From Enoplolaimus lenunculus (taxonomy: Eukaryota; Nematoda; Enoplea; Enoplida; Thoracostomopsidae): DNA of 64,000 nt. Below the pieces are notes generated by a model. It saw only the letters and a list, made by a program, of their open reading frames with translations, was not told the DNA's origin and made no database searches. Positions 1 to 10,783 of the stretch are shown in pieces (position 1 is the stretch's first letter; every line of letters begins with the position of its first letter). Location of the stretch: the NCBI GenBank assembly GCA_030248215.1, contig JASANG010003737.1:124001-188000 (forward strand), in the 5' to 3' direction. Position numbers and translations under genes: made by a program.

Positions 1-836
1 CGTAGTAAATCAGTTCTGCGGCAGCTGGCATAAATACAATAATTATGGTTTCCTTTTGTGTTTGAAGTCGTAAAAACATTCGGCAAGATAGAATACTAGC
101 GTCGGATGTCGATTGTCTGCCGGAGCCGGATATCAGCTCGCAACCTGACACAATTTCCCCGATCGGAAGCACTGATATACGCCAACACGTAAAATCGATA
201 GTATTCCAGCTTATTGTTAAGTTTATAAAGTATCGGTAAAGAATCGGCTATTTTTAGCAGTGCCGATGTCGATATTCACGAAAAGTGCCTATTATTACAC
301 TGATGCAGATTAATCGGCACTCTCCTATGACTTTACTTGCTGTTTATTTCTAAAAATGGTGGTGGTTCCTTCACTCGACACAGCCCCAAGTTCGATTTGA
401 CATTCGGTTTAAGTCAAAATCAAGATTTTGCCTCACAGCAATCACCATTTTAAAACAAACACTTTTTTGTATATTTTTAAGTTGCAATGCAATGTATAAA
501 GTGAATTTTTAAGATGCAATGCAATGTATAAAGTGAATAAACGTCTAAATTGCGTTTACATGTTGCGTATATACATATACGCGTGATCAACAACGGTTAT
601 GGGTATGTGGAATTTTATTGAAAACCAGTAATTTAGTCGCTGAAATTCACACTCCACCCTCCATTCAAGATCCCCCGGTTTTGAACTTATGGGCCTTCTG
701 GATAAAGCCCTACTTTCCGCCGTAAAGCAGCAGTTATGTCACACTTCTGAGCAATAAATGCGTATCTACGGAGCCGAATATCGATTTCTTGCCGGAGCCT
801 GATATATAGTCTCACTCTGTTTGCATATTTATGTAC
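1..836. other. Region downstream of the HP1-like gene, repeat remnants
   Basis: No gene was recognised here, although the missing 3' end of the HP1-like gene should lie here or beyond the left edge. The stretch around 80-320 holds fragments with the words GCCGATG and TAATCGGCAC, shared with the GCCGAT repeat family seen near 4.86, 23.6, 43.4 and 47.1 kb. Positions about 477-540 hold two head-to-tail copies of a roughly 30-bp unit with the core TGCAATGCAATGTATAAAG. Words of the type CCGGAGCC occur near 120-150 and 775-810. Confidence 0.5.
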
Positions 837-3582
837 CTTCCATTTGATACAAAACAAAAGTTGACCAGTCGCATCGGTGGCTCCAATGATTTTATCAGGC
901 ACGTATCCTTTATCGAAACCTGTTATCATACGATTGCCTAATTTTTGTTTCTGCAACTGCCGCAAACGCTCTCGTTCCTCAAATTCTAAAACATGAAATG
1001 TGTACATACAAATCCATTAAGATTACTATTAAGCGTAGTTTTTGAGCGAATGTTTTGTACTCGGGGGTCGGAAGGTGGATGACCGTTCGTCCGTCCGAAA
1101 AGAATTTCAGTAATCGCTGAACCGATTTTGATAAACTTTTTTGCTTGAAAGGTACATGATCATCCAGGGGGTGTCAATATCGCATTGGGGTGTTAAAATT
1201 TTACGCCGTTTTTAGCTACAGGCTAATTTGCATAATAGGTTAAGCTAAGTTTTCCGTTGCGAGAAATCTGATTATATTGTTTACAAGGTTCTAAAACCAA
1301 TACTTGAATAGTTCTTTATTACTTAAGCCTAAATTAAAATTTTTTGCATTATTCCACTAATTATTATTGTTACTAGACATCAAATTTAGTACTAAAGGTT
1401 TTTGGGTGCGAGAAATCTAATAAATTGTTTATAAACTTCCAAAATCGATCAGCTAATACTCATCTAGTACCTAAGTTACATATTAGATTATTTGGAAAGT
1501 AATTGCGTCAAACTAATTGTATGTGCTTTACAAGTTTGGAATGCTTAACTAGACTAGACTGATTAAAAAGTACGCATGTCTGAATTCACTCAATACATGC
1601 AGTACTACTACGGTTGGTAAGGTACATAGATCGTATATTGACGCTGACTCGGTCGGTAGATTAATCCGCAAACCTGATTAAGTAAGCACCATGTTCTCGG
1701 ATTAAGCGTAGTTTTTGAGCGAATGTTTTGTACTCGGGGGTCGGAAGGTGGATGACCGTTCGTCCGTCCGAAAAGAATTTCAGTAACCGCTGAACCGATT
1801 TTGATAAACTTTTTTGCTTGAAAGGTACATGATTATCCAGGGGGTTTCAATATCGCATTGGGGTGTTAAAATTTTACGCCGTTTTTAGCTACAGGCTAAT
1901 TTGCATAATAGGTTAAGCTAAGTTTTCCGTTGCGAGAAATCTGATTATATTGTTTACAAGGTTCCAAAACCAATACTTGAATAGTTCTTTATTACTTAAG
2001 CCTAAATTAAAATTTTTTGCATTATTCCACTAATTATTATTGTTACTAGGCATCAAATTTAGTACTAAAGGTTTTTGGGTGCGAGAAATCTAATAAATTG
2101 TTTATAAACTTCCAAAATCGATCAGCTAATACTCAGCTAGTACCTAAGTTTCATATTAGATTATTTGGAAAGTAATTGCGTCAAACTAATTGTATGTGCT
2201 TTACAAGTTTGGAATGCTTAACTAGACTAGACTGATTAAAAAGTACGCATGTCTGAATTCACTCAATACATGCAGTACTACTACGGATGGCAAGTTACAT
2301 AGATCGTATATTGACGCTGACTCGGTCGGTAGATTAATCCGCAAACCTGATTAAGTAAGCACCATGTTCTCGGCTCGCATTTGTTATATATTACATGGAA
2401 TTGTCATAAAACAAACATTCACTCTGAAATAGACATATTGATATGCGCATACTAATTAATTACATACAACGAGCTAATTAAACATTCCATGCTTTTAAAC
2501 CACAAACGGATAGTTTGATCCAATTACTTTCCAATTAATCAAATATGCAACTTAGTTATTAGCCAACTATTCAATTATCGGTTTTGGAGGTAACTGGAAT
2601 TACAATTTACAGGAACCGAAATTTGAAAAAATTACCGGAAACGGTACCCGAAAATAAAAAATCCATGTCACCGAAAAATTCATTTTAATTTTCTTTTTGC
2701 AATATTATTGGTGAAATATCCCTAGTTGGAGATAAGCATTTACTTTATCTGCTGTATATATTTTAAATTTTCATAACCTACGGAAGCAAAGTCTACCCTT
2801 CGATAGTTTGTTTTCGGCGATTGCCAAGGTTTACGCATATGCTATACGAATGAAATTTATTTAATTTTTATCGCCATTTTTTAGTAAAATACCTTGATTT
2901 CCAGCGACCAAAATTTAATACCGGAATTTCTTAATTTCCACGGCTCGTAGATAAATTCTGCGAAATTAAGCCAGTCAGTATCACTAATATGATGCTGAAC
3001 AGCGCATTTTTTGTGTAAAATAAAATCGGTCTGTTCTGCTGACATGTGATTGTTGTCTTATGTATATTTTGTGCCAAATTAATAAATACGTTTACCATAT
3101 TTTCGTTGTTTTTTCAATCATATATTTTTTTTGAGCGGAATAGGACCTTCAACATTCGTGACCTAGGATTTTTTTAAAATATTTCGGTATTGTGTCAAAA
3201 AATTTCTGACTCTCAAAAGGCTCAAGTCTCAGGCTCAAAGAATTTGAGACTGTCTCAGTCTCAACTTATTCTTTGAGACTCCAATCCCTGCTGTGTAAAC
3301 AATTTAATCAGATTCCTCGCACTCAAAAACAACCCAGAACTGAAATACGATTGCTTGTAACCGTAATAATCAGTGAAACAATGTAAAAACTCCCAATTTA
3401 GGCTTAACCAATCAAGCTACACACAGATATTTCCATTTTCAAACTTACGAGCAAGCAATTCTGGACAGTCACAGTTCTCCTCTGGTTCCCATGTATTCTG
3501 ACCTTCGTAACCTTGCCATTGAATTAAATAGTACACTCGATTGTTCATAACCTTCCTCGCAACAATTTTTTCAACAACGTAT
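837..3582 (-). CDS. HP1-like chromobox protein (chromodomain plus first half of chromoshadow domain), partial
   Basis: Heterochromatin protein 1 family: the chromodomain reads methylated histone H3K9 and the chromoshadow domain dimerises and recruits partners in the nucleus. Two exons are clear on the minus strand. Exon 3582-3449 encodes the chromodomain, with YVVEKIV, YYLIQWQGY and NTWEPEENCDCPELLA, including the aromatic cage positions Y, W and a late acidic/aromatic set. It ends at a GTAAGT donor in phase 1. Exon 985-837 starts after TTTTAG in the matching phase, so the join reads LLAQFEERERL. It continues into the chromoshadow signature TGFDKGYVPDKIIGATD and stops at FCIKWK before GTACAT, where HP1 genes commonly have an intron. 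The hinge is only about 20 residues, shorter than in most HP1 proteins. Not found: the first coding exon (the chromodomain exon needs two upstream bases, probably GA) and the last exon completing the chromoshadow domain. The 2.46-kb intron carries the 672-bp tandem repeat. Confidence 0.88.
1031..2373. repeat. 672-bp tandem duplication in the HP1-like intron
   Basis: Two head-to-tail copies begin at AAGCGTAGTTTTTGAGCG (1031 and 1703) and end at CACCATGTTCTCGG (1700 and 2372-2373). They differ at only a handful of positions seen by eye, for example GTGTCAATAT against GTTTCAATAT and TCATCTAG against TCAGCTAG. Each copy begins with a GACCGTTCGTCCGTCCG segment and contains CTCGCACC-type motifs in reverse orientation. 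Both features also occur in the array at 18.23-18.88 kb, so the two loci belong to one repeat family lying in opposite directions. Confidence 0.9.
2500..3415. repeat. Repeat copy split by a nested insertion
   Basis: The left part (about 2500-2588: ATTAGCCAACTATTCAATTATCGG, then TTTTGGAGGT) and the right part (about 3293-3415: GTAAACAATTTAATCAGATT, then CCTCGCACTC) are adjacent in the intact sub-repeats at 18.3-18.6 kb. Here about 700 bp lie between them. The insert opens with AACTGGAATTACAATTTACA and resembles the copy at 15.25-15.50 kb. It ends in runs of CTCAGGCTCAAAG and TTTGAGACT. The larger repeat is therefore older than the insert. Confidence 0.7.
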
Positions 3583-5770
3583 CTAAATAAGAACAAAAGG
3601 CACGTATACATCGTTTATATGAATATATCGCCGTGAAAGTATAACACAACGTAGATACATACAAGGGATCCAACAGGAACTACGCTTCACTGTAATTAAT
3701 CTTTTACCAGAACAAGATCAAAAACCGGAACAGAAACTGCAAAGTAGTGCACCATTCAATTACTGCTAATTAACTATAATCCAAAGCAGAAATGTGCGGT
3801 CTCGGTCAAAAACCGAAACCCAACTTACCGAGACCAACACTTCTGAGTCTCGGTCTCGGTCAATTTTTGACCGTTACAGAAAATAAAATTATATGTAACA
3901 GAAGTTTTGAATTGTGTCGTCATAATAACATCTCTTTGTTTGCAATTCTTTTCGCTGATATTGATAGCAAGTAAAAACTATGTTACAGAAAATAAATAAT
4001 TTGCAAAAGGCATTTACAAACCATGTTTTACACAGCCTTACTTTAAAGTTACGGTACGTATAAAAGAAAACTTTGCAAAAATGAAAATTTCAGAAAATGG
4101 TGGCAAGTTTGGGCGCGTTTAAAAGCTAAACGCTGCGGAATACGATTTTCCGAACGTTGAATATGGCTTTGCAATTAGAAAAAAGTAATGGGCTAAAACA
4201 TCAAATATTAATCCTCAAGAATTTTTGATTTTTACAAGAGCAGAAGAAGAAAGTAAAAACGTTTATCGCTTTTTCACCTCTGTGGTCTCGAATTGCAAAC
4301 CACCGAGACTCAAAAAAAGCGAGACCGAGACCAGCTAAATTCCGAGACTTGCCGAGATCAAGACGGCCCGTCCCTGCCCCGGGGCGACTCCACTAGCTAG
4401 TTAAATGCCGACATCGAGACCGCAAATCCCTAATTCAAAATAAAATATGCTGCTTATAGACGAGGCGTATTCATTAACCAATTTTCCAACTTCTACAAAA
4501 ACATAAGTTAAATATTTTAAAATATGAGGGATGTGCAGACAAAAATACAAGTAGAGAAAAGGTTAGCTTCAGCAAAAGTTTAGACTTCAGTTTATAATTT
4601 CAAGTTAATTCTGCACAATTTGCCGCAAAACTGTGACATTTCTGGTCCCCGTTTCCACGCCGAAATAGGAACCCAATTTGAATTTTTGCAGGAATTTCGG
4701 TGGACCCCTGGTATAATATATACTGGATTTTCAACCGAACCTTTAGTGGTCCATACATAACTGTGACGTATATTGTTAGAATGAATCAAATAATAATATA
4801 TAACACAACTTCAATACCAAAACGGTGAAGAAATCCTACAGCTATAGGTTTTCCTTAGGGATGAGCCGATAGCGAATTTTTTGCTGATGCCGATTATTTT
4901 GCAATTTTGCCGATGCCGATTGCAACTTTAGTACACCATGCTTAATAAACAGATGGGATACTACATTATATCATTATATGAAGACTTACACCCTAACCAT
5001 CGTAAACAATTATAATTTTATAAGAATTGTTCATTTCAATTATTTTTTCAAACACAAACGCAAGAGAAATAACAGTTTCCAGGCCAGACACACCGATATG
5101 CGCCCAACGTGCACAAAGTATCGGCTATTTTTTGCAGTGCCGATGCCGATTACTCGGTCAACATCAAGTGTATTTTGTTTAATATGTAAACCTCTTGTAG
5201 TTTACAAATCACGTTGCAACTGTGAACATGTGCAACCACGGAATTATGACGCCATCAGGAACACGAATACGCTAAAATAGACGCCTTACGTAATATTCAT
5301 TTAATTGATTACTAGCGGACTTCCAAACGGAATAACATACACCATTTGTTTTATATGCAGTAATTGGCGCTCCTTCCGTTCAGGGTGGAGATATCAGCGA
5401 ACATGATTTTTGCAAAAATTTTAATGTATTCGTGTTTAACTCGACTGGACGATTTGAAAAATATATAATGTAACTATATTGCAACGAAAATTTTTGTCAA
5501 ATTTTCTGAACGAAGTAGGATCCTTGGGTAAAATTAAAAAATTTCCTCGCAGGAATATGGTTTTCCGGCTTGGTAAGACGAGAAACCGCCCCACATTATT
5601 CAATTGTATGGGGGTAACAGGTAACACCCCCACACCGCATGACTATGGGTTTTGCATACTATGTCAATTTTGTGAAGGCTAACGACGACGAGTGGCGTTC
5701 TTACGAGGTTCGATCGCATGGTTTTTAGTTCTGAGTATTTGCTGCTGAAAATATGTGTTGTTCTTACAAA
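3583..5770. other. Intergenic stretch of MITE-like repeats
   Basis: No gene is supported, although the missing 5' exon of the HP1-like gene should lie in this direction. At about 3796-4435 there is a family built on the word GAGACCGAG or CTCGGTCTC, also present near 45.94-46.03 and 50.96-51.07 kb. At about 4857-5155 a copy of the GCCGATGCCGAT family begins TTAGGGATGAGCCGAT. A matching outer end, ATCGATACATCCCTA, is seen at about 43.40 kb. The rest is AT-rich and shows nothing recognisable. Confidence 0.5.
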
Positions 5771-5831
5771 GGTTTCAGTCCCATGACCGACTGATTCTAC
5801 TCCGGCGCTACCACTGAGCCACGTCGCCTCA
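5771..5831 (-). repeat. tRNA-derived SINE head
   Basis: On the minus strand GACGTGGCTCAGTGGTAGCG matches an RNA polymerase III A box. GGGACTGAAACC, about 40 bases further on, is a degenerate B box. The arms do not fold into a complete cloverleaf, so this is read as a SINE head and not a functional tRNA gene. Confidence 0.55.
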
Positions 5832-5844
5832 CAATCAACTAAAA

Positions 5845-5958
5845 AGAGTTTCAGTTTTTACCGCTTCTATTTTACCTCCATGCATCCGGATGTTACAAGG
5901 GGTGTCTTCAGTTTTTACCGCTTCTATTTTGCCTCAATGTATCGCCATCCGGATGTCA
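5845..5958 (+). repeat. Short direct duplication, about 55-bp unit
   Basis: TTCAGTTTTTACCGCTTCTA followed by a CATCCGGATGT segment and ACAAGG occurs twice in a row (from about 5849 and 5910). The CATCCGGATGT motif is palindromic, and related motifs recur near 8.25 and 10.09 kb beside other SINE-like pieces. Confidence 0.7.
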
Positions 5959-6030
5959 CAAGGTGTGGCAGGTCAGTCTGCATAGGAACCGGGACTTCAG
6001 ACCTTTTAACAAAGCAGGTTGAAAAGCCGG

Positions 6031-6105
6031 TTACGGGCGTTTTCAAACTAGCGACCTGCGGAATTTTAGGCAGACGCTTAACCAGTTAGACACGCACCCC
6101 GCCTC
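6031..6105 (-). repeat. tRNA-derived SINE head, second type
   Basis: On the minus strand GGGGTGCGTGTCTAACTGG and TTAAGCGTCTGCC form an A-box-like half. GGTCGCTAGTTTGAAAAC is the B-box-like half. A related but deleted copy lies at about 8100-8160. No full tRNA fold is visible. Confidence 0.5.
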
Positions 6106-6124
6106 TTCAACTGCTTTGGTGAAG

Positions 6125-6475
6125 GTACGGAATATGGACCGCCTAGGAATTCAGTAAAAAACGTTCGACGTGCTAGGTTCAGCGGTACTAATTTTACAGC
6201 TGCACGGCCTCGAGTCAAATGTTATGGCCTTTTAAACTTCAATTTTTTTACTATATAACCCATGCACAAACGCCAACCAAATTTGTATAACGAATAACCT
6301 GGGAAAGCTTATAGGTACTTTACGAACATGTTATTGATTGCACTGTAATTTCGAGGGCCATAACTTTGGAACCGTTGGCCTTGCAGCCATAAAAGTACTA
6401 CCGTTGAACTCAGCTCATCGAGAACTAGAGGATACGCCACTTTTGGTAAATTTTAAGGGGTCCACATTCCTTACC
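6125..6475. mobile_element. TIR element, GTACGGAATATGGACC family
   Basis: The left end is GTACGGAATATGGACC and the right end is GGGTCCACATTCCTTACC, which are imperfect inverted repeats. A second member spans about 62059-62458, with a right end GGGTCCATATTCCGTAAAG. A left-hand fragment lies at about 17104-17190. Interiors share a GCTGAGTTCAGCGGTACC-like block. No coding capacity is seen, so these are non-autonomous elements. Target duplications are not clear. Confidence 0.6.
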
Positions 6476-6520
6476 ACGCCAGCTGCTTTCATAGTCGGCC
6501 TTATTTGTCGACACGTAGCG

Positions 6521-6625
6521 TTGCGCTATACTTGACATCCGGCGCTGTACAGATGAAGTGACGGACGGCACCGCAACGTACCGTGCGGGTGACGGACGGC
6601 GCTGCATGTCAAAAATATAGCGCAA
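6521..6625. mobile_element. Short palindromic MITE, about 105 bp
   Basis: It opens with TTGCGCTATACTTGACATC and closes with the near complement GTCAAAAATATAGCGCAA, with GGACGGC and CCGTGCG blocks between. A second copy of the right half lies at about 17215-17302. The ends are inverted repeats, so the transcript would form a hairpin. The target duplication is not resolved. Confidence 0.6.
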
Positions 6626-6790
6626 CCCGTACGTTGCCGGTAAGGATACAATTCAGTGCAATGCATCACTCTGAGATTTTTTGACCGAGGGTTAACCAGC
6701 TGGAAACTTGTTGTATTTGATTTGTTTTTGTGTTTTGTGTGCACGTTTATGTTTTCACAATCTTCTGCACTTATATAATAGACAGGCATC

Positions 6791-7867
6791 TAGGGAATGA
6801 CCGGATCCAAAATTTTGCATTTACCGGATTCGAATCCGGATCTTAAAATTCAGATCCGGATTTTACTAGCTGGATAATTTTTCAATACCTAACGTATATA
6901 AAATACAAAAAGTTCAACTGATTGTTTCGCAAAATTGGTCAACAAAACTTACAGCAACTAAAAAAGACGTCTTTAAGATTTTTATGTTTGTTCTTCTTCC
7001 GCAACAACACTGGTCTCCACGTGGATGTCATTAACCTGACATTCCAACAAAGCATTAATGCTCACACAGTGCTTATTGATTACGTACGCATAGCCAATGC
7101 TGCCAACATGCTTGAGGACAAGATCTGGAAAACCTTAGCCGACCTCTCCTCCATACGATGCCGGGTTATTTTGCAGTGGATACCTGGTCATGTCGGTTTG
7201 GAAGGAAACGAAAGAGTTGATTCGATCGCCAAAGATGCCACCTTACTAGACCAATCCGACATCCCTATCGACATCAGGACTGCCCTAGCACAGATTGATC
7301 GTCATCTGAAAGATTTATGGCGTTCCTCACTCTCCCACCCCACACAGCCGGATGGAGTCATGCCTCCCCCCGTTCGGGACAATGAAGCTAGCCTCTCTCG
7401 CTACGAACGAATCATACTATCCCAGCTACGAGCAGGGGAGCACTGCCCGCTCCTGAGATCGTTTCTATCTCGCATCAACGCCGACGATGACCCCAAATGC
7501 CAAGATTGTCTCATGGCCGACGACACCTTCCAACACGTCCTGTGTGAGTGCCCACGCCACTGTACAAAGAGGCTGACCACTTTCGGCGAAATCCCGACCA
7601 AGGCCGCCCTGTTCGACGATCCCGTCAATGTGATCAAGTTTCTACGCGAATGCGGCCGCCTGCGGCGGCCGACCGATGCATGACGAGTGCAGCTGGATGG
7701 GGATGAAACAACACAACAGTTGAAATACATACACCAATTTGGTATGTTTTTGTTTGTATATATCAAATTTCGGATCCGGAGATCCGGTAGTTTATTTTAC
7801 CGGATCCGGATCTTAAAAATTGCAGAGATCCGGCCCAGATCCGGATCTCGGATCCGGTCGATCCCTA
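6791..7867. mobile_element. hAT-like TIR element enclosing an RNase H-class LINE tail
   Basis: The left end TAGGGAATGACCGGATCC matches the complement of the right end GGATCCGGTCGATCCCTA at 17 of 18 positions. The flanks CAGGCATC (6783-6790) and CAAGCATC (7868-7875) agree at 7 of 8 positions, the target-duplication length of hAT elements. Both arms repeat the word GGATCCGGATCT. The middle (about 6.92-7.70 kb) is a LINE fragment, annotated separately. It either inserted into the MITE or was captured by it. Confidence 0.75.
6975..7683 (+). pseudogene. C-terminal fragment of a non-LTR retrotransposon ORF2 (end of RNase H domain plus CCHC-like tail)
   Basis: The open frame ends at TGA 7681-7683. 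It contains the RNase H C-terminal signature QWIPGHVGLEGNERVDSIAK, which includes the last catalytic Asp. This is followed by the tail typical of RNase H-bearing LINEs: ERIILSQLRAGEHCPLL, then CQDCLMADDTFQHVLCECPRH. The earlier RNase H catalytic residues, the reverse transcriptase and the endonuclease are missing, so this is a 5'-truncated fragment. Its first ~50 codons do not look like RNase H and are probably flanking DNA read by chance. It is homologous to the fragment at 19.0-19.46 kb, which keeps LAQLRAGGQCPII and CTRCGRSPDDMLHMFRDCPH. Confidence 0.85.
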
Positions 7868-7875
7868 CAAGCATC

Positions 7876-9330
7876 GTCGCCGGCTAGCATATGTACAGTG
7901 CACTGCACTATTCGCATGTACATATAACGAGTAGGCCTATACCCCAATTTTCTCCGAGTTCATCCCTTGGGCGCCAATCATATTTTTGGACTGGATACCG
8001 TGGTTCAAAGCGCGGCCATTTTCCATTGCACCCACGACGTAGTCCACATATCAGTCCAAATAGGAAACAGGACTCAGACCTTTAAACTAAGCAGACAGAA
8101 AAGCCGGTTTTCAGCAGACACTTTACCGATGCGCCACGCAGCTGCATCTTCATCTGCTTTTATTTTATGCTTTATTTGTCGAAACACGCGCTGCATAAGA
8201 TACAGTTCCACGCATCACAACCTTTTGCACTTAATAGACAAGCGGGATGTGACATGCGGATGCATGGAGGCAAAATAAACAATACGCTGATGATGCACAT
8301 CGGTTGAAACACTAACGCATTTGTAGTGCCTACACAAAAAACGCAGCAGTTAATCGTGAGGTGGTGTGGTTCAGTGGAATCGTTCTGCACTGTGAATCTG
8401 TCGGATAATGAGCCATGGGATCGAAACCTCATTAAACACCCCTCATTTTCCGCTACAAGAACTCAGAACTAAAAACCGTCGTACACCTGCCAACCCAGGG
8501 TATGACAAGAGGGAGCTTCGGTAATCGGAATACTGGAATTGAAATAGTCAAGCCGCGTAATACAGAAATATATCAACGACATGTCACATACCCTTCTTCA
8601 GCTGAGTCTGAATCCGCCATATCGTTTGACATTCAATTACTTTAATAATAAACAGCAGTTAAGTTTCCTATGTAATGTAACTTAAGTTCAATGCAATATA
8701 ACCAACAAACTGACCGTTTAACATATCAAAATTTCAATGTTTAACCTTAGTTGTGCAGACTATCAAGCATTACGTTTTGGAAAACATACCTTTATTCAAC
8801 TTTTGCTATAAATTAATCGGAATATTTCATTTAAAATCTATCCAGGCGATAAATAAAAATATGGATAACAGCGCCTATTTCAACCATCCTAGCACGGTAA
8901 TTTTGAATGTATCGGCGAGAATGTAAGCAATTACGCTGCGTAGTGGCTCTGTACAAGGTGTTTGCTACATGCTGTTACAATTGATTATAAAAGCACAATT
9001 TATAAATTTCAGAGATATGATCTAGGCCCATATACTCAATACTCAAATGTCTTTTATAACTAAATCAGTAAGTATTCTAGGCTTTCAAACTCAGTAACTG
9101 TTGCAGTTGCAATACTCAAAATTGGTACAGTGGGACAAATCAAATACGAATATTGTGCAACATTTTGAGCCTCAACATTCACTGGTTCGAAAGTTTCAAG
9201 GCTTATTTATAATCTGGTGATAGGTGCTGCATACATTTGAGAATACGTGCCCTAATTTTGTAATTGAATACTTCAGAAATTTAAAAGTATTGTATATTGG
9301 GAACGCAACCTATCAAACAGTGGCGGATCC
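7876..9330. other. Intergenic repeats
   Basis: A tRNA-like SINE head lies at 8357-8432 and a deleted SINE-like piece at about 8090-8165. From 8433 to about 9330 the sequence is AT-rich and I see no gene, hairpin or clear repeat. Confidence 0.5.
8357..8432 (+). repeat. tRNA-derived SINE head
   Basis: GTGAGGTGGTGTGGTTCAGTGG carries a good A box (TGGTTCAGTGG), and GGGATCGAAACC about 45 bases on is a near-consensus B box. The spacing suits a tRNA-derived promoter. No convincing acceptor stem is seen. Confidence 0.55.
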
Positions 9331-9680
9331 AGGACCTCAAAATGGGGGGGGGGAACTTCACAGCTAATAAACTTATTTTTGACCCATACTGTAGTGACCC
9401 AAAGAGGGGGTCCCCATTTTGAGTCCGCATTTAATACTATAGGGACCTGAATAAGAGGGGGGACTGATATTTATTTGTCTTCTCCTGAGGGTTCCCCCCT
9501 TGTTATTCGGTTACGGACTGTTATTTATTTTTAACCCACGCTCCGTCGCCCTTCGTTACCGCTATCTATCCGGTACTGCAATTATCCATTGAATTAAACG
9601 TTTATTTGCTATCCCTCAATACCTTGAGGGATAATAAAGCCACAAATTTTTAGAAATAAACAGTAGATGCTTGAAAGCTG
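9330..9680 (-). mobile_element. GACCCGAATAAGAGGGG family element, rearranged copy
   Basis: It contains GTGACCCAAAGAGGGGGTCC and CCTGAATAAGAGGGGGGACT, followed by reverse-oriented interior sequence (ATCCATTGAATTAAACG, TGAGGGATAATAAAG). It is related to copies at 30.97-31.3, 33.45-33.88, 58.48-58.80 and 58.86-59.19 kb. No coding potential is seen. Confidence 0.55.
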
Positions 9681-10490
9681 CGCTAAATTTTGAGCTGCTA
9701 GCGGTATTAACTTTGAAATGGGACATTCAACACCTCCAGGAGTTTCTAATTTATTAAAAACTCATCTTGTGAGGTTAAGTCTCTTTCTTGGCTTAAGTTT
9801 AATATTCTCTTAAGTTAGAGATCTACTTAAGTTGTCTCTCTAATCCGTCGCGGACACTTACCGAAAACATACTATTTATATTTTAAACGATGGCAAGGCT
9901 AGTAGATAAGTTAGTAACACTATTGAGTTTATCTCTTTCGGATAGTTTGTTATCGCCTGACCCGACCTGATACGACACGAGACGATACGAGATTTCCTCA
10001 GAAAGTTATTTACAGATAGCAGAATCATGTGATTAGCTGGATAGGCTAGCTTACGCTGGTGTTTTTATTTCTGATATTTTTTGCCTCCATGCATCCGCAT
10101 GCCACTCAGTTGATTTACTCGAATGGGTAATTTGTCTAGCATCAGCAGATTGGTCCAAAATTTTCATGATATAGCCAGAGGCGGGTGCACAAATTGTTGA
10201 GGCGGGCGGGCTGGCAAATGTTATGAAACGCAAAAATTGTAAGGTTGGGCCCTTGTCATTTTAATACAAAAAAATTTTCTGAGGGCAAAAAAATGTAAGG
10301 TAGGGTCCGTAGTATTTTAACGCAAAAAAGTCTGACGGGGGGCGTACGCTCCCCCATCTGGATCCGCTAGTAGATTTATCTGAATTACCATCTTGTAATA
10401 ACTCTGCATAACAACCGCTTTATTTGGCGAGTAATTGTCCCCGTGCTCATGGCGAATTTTTATACACGTAATAGGCAACATTTTTGTTTT
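9681..10490. other. AT-rich stretch with no recognised gene
   Basis: Nothing convincing is seen apart from a CATCCGCATGCCAC motif near 10.09 kb that resembles SINE-associated sequence. Positions 10449-10490 may be the disrupted 5' side of the LINE that continues at 10784. Confidence 0.35.
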
Positions 10491-10498
10491 GTGCCGGC

Positions 10499-10783
10499 CA
10501 GGGTGCAAAGCGGAACTGGATTATACCGGAATCCGAACAGCAAATTTATATCGGAATCGGACCTACAAAATTTGTGACTACGTATACGGATAATTTGTAT
10601 TAAGTGTAATATTGATTTACGGTGAAAACGTCGCATGAGCAAATTGGCAATCATTTTCTGGTTCTGTATATAAAGCTAAACTGCAGTCAATTATTGATAA
10701 GTTAACTTATCGGAAACAATTTAATAATAAGTAAGTCTAAAATTAAACTTTGGAAATTCCGATTCCGATTGCACTACATCCTG
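10499..10783. mobile_element. hAT-type MITE, GGAATCGGAACAGCAAATTT family
   Basis: It begins CAGGGTGCAAAGCGGAACTG and ends ACTACATCCTG. The flanking octamers GTGCCGGC (10491-10498) and GTGCCGCC (10784-10791) match at 7 of 8. Further copies lie at 15.88-16.0, 16228-16519, about 50.42-50.56 and about 52.19-52.31 kb. The left arm carries repeats of CGGAATCGGAAC. There is no transposase, so it is non-autonomous. Confidence 0.75.

Noticed and set aside
1-25. Possible last HP1 exon at the left edge (minus-strand frame AAELIYY after a CCAG acceptor)
   Set aside because: It weakly resembles the end of the chromoshadow domain, but the acceptor phase does not fit the phase-0 donor at 837.
687-836. Continuation of the HP1 chromoshadow frame to a stop at 687
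   Set aside because: The similarity to chromoshadow domains ends at FCIKWK, exactly at a GT donor, so the remaining codons are read as intron.
4592-4789. 65-codon minus-strand frame as the missing HP1 first exon
   Set aside because: No chromobox N-terminal features and no donor leaving the needed two-base phase.
5771-8432. Functional tRNA genes
   Set aside because: A and B boxes are present, but arms and acceptor stems do not pair, and the copies are dispersed, as in SINEs.
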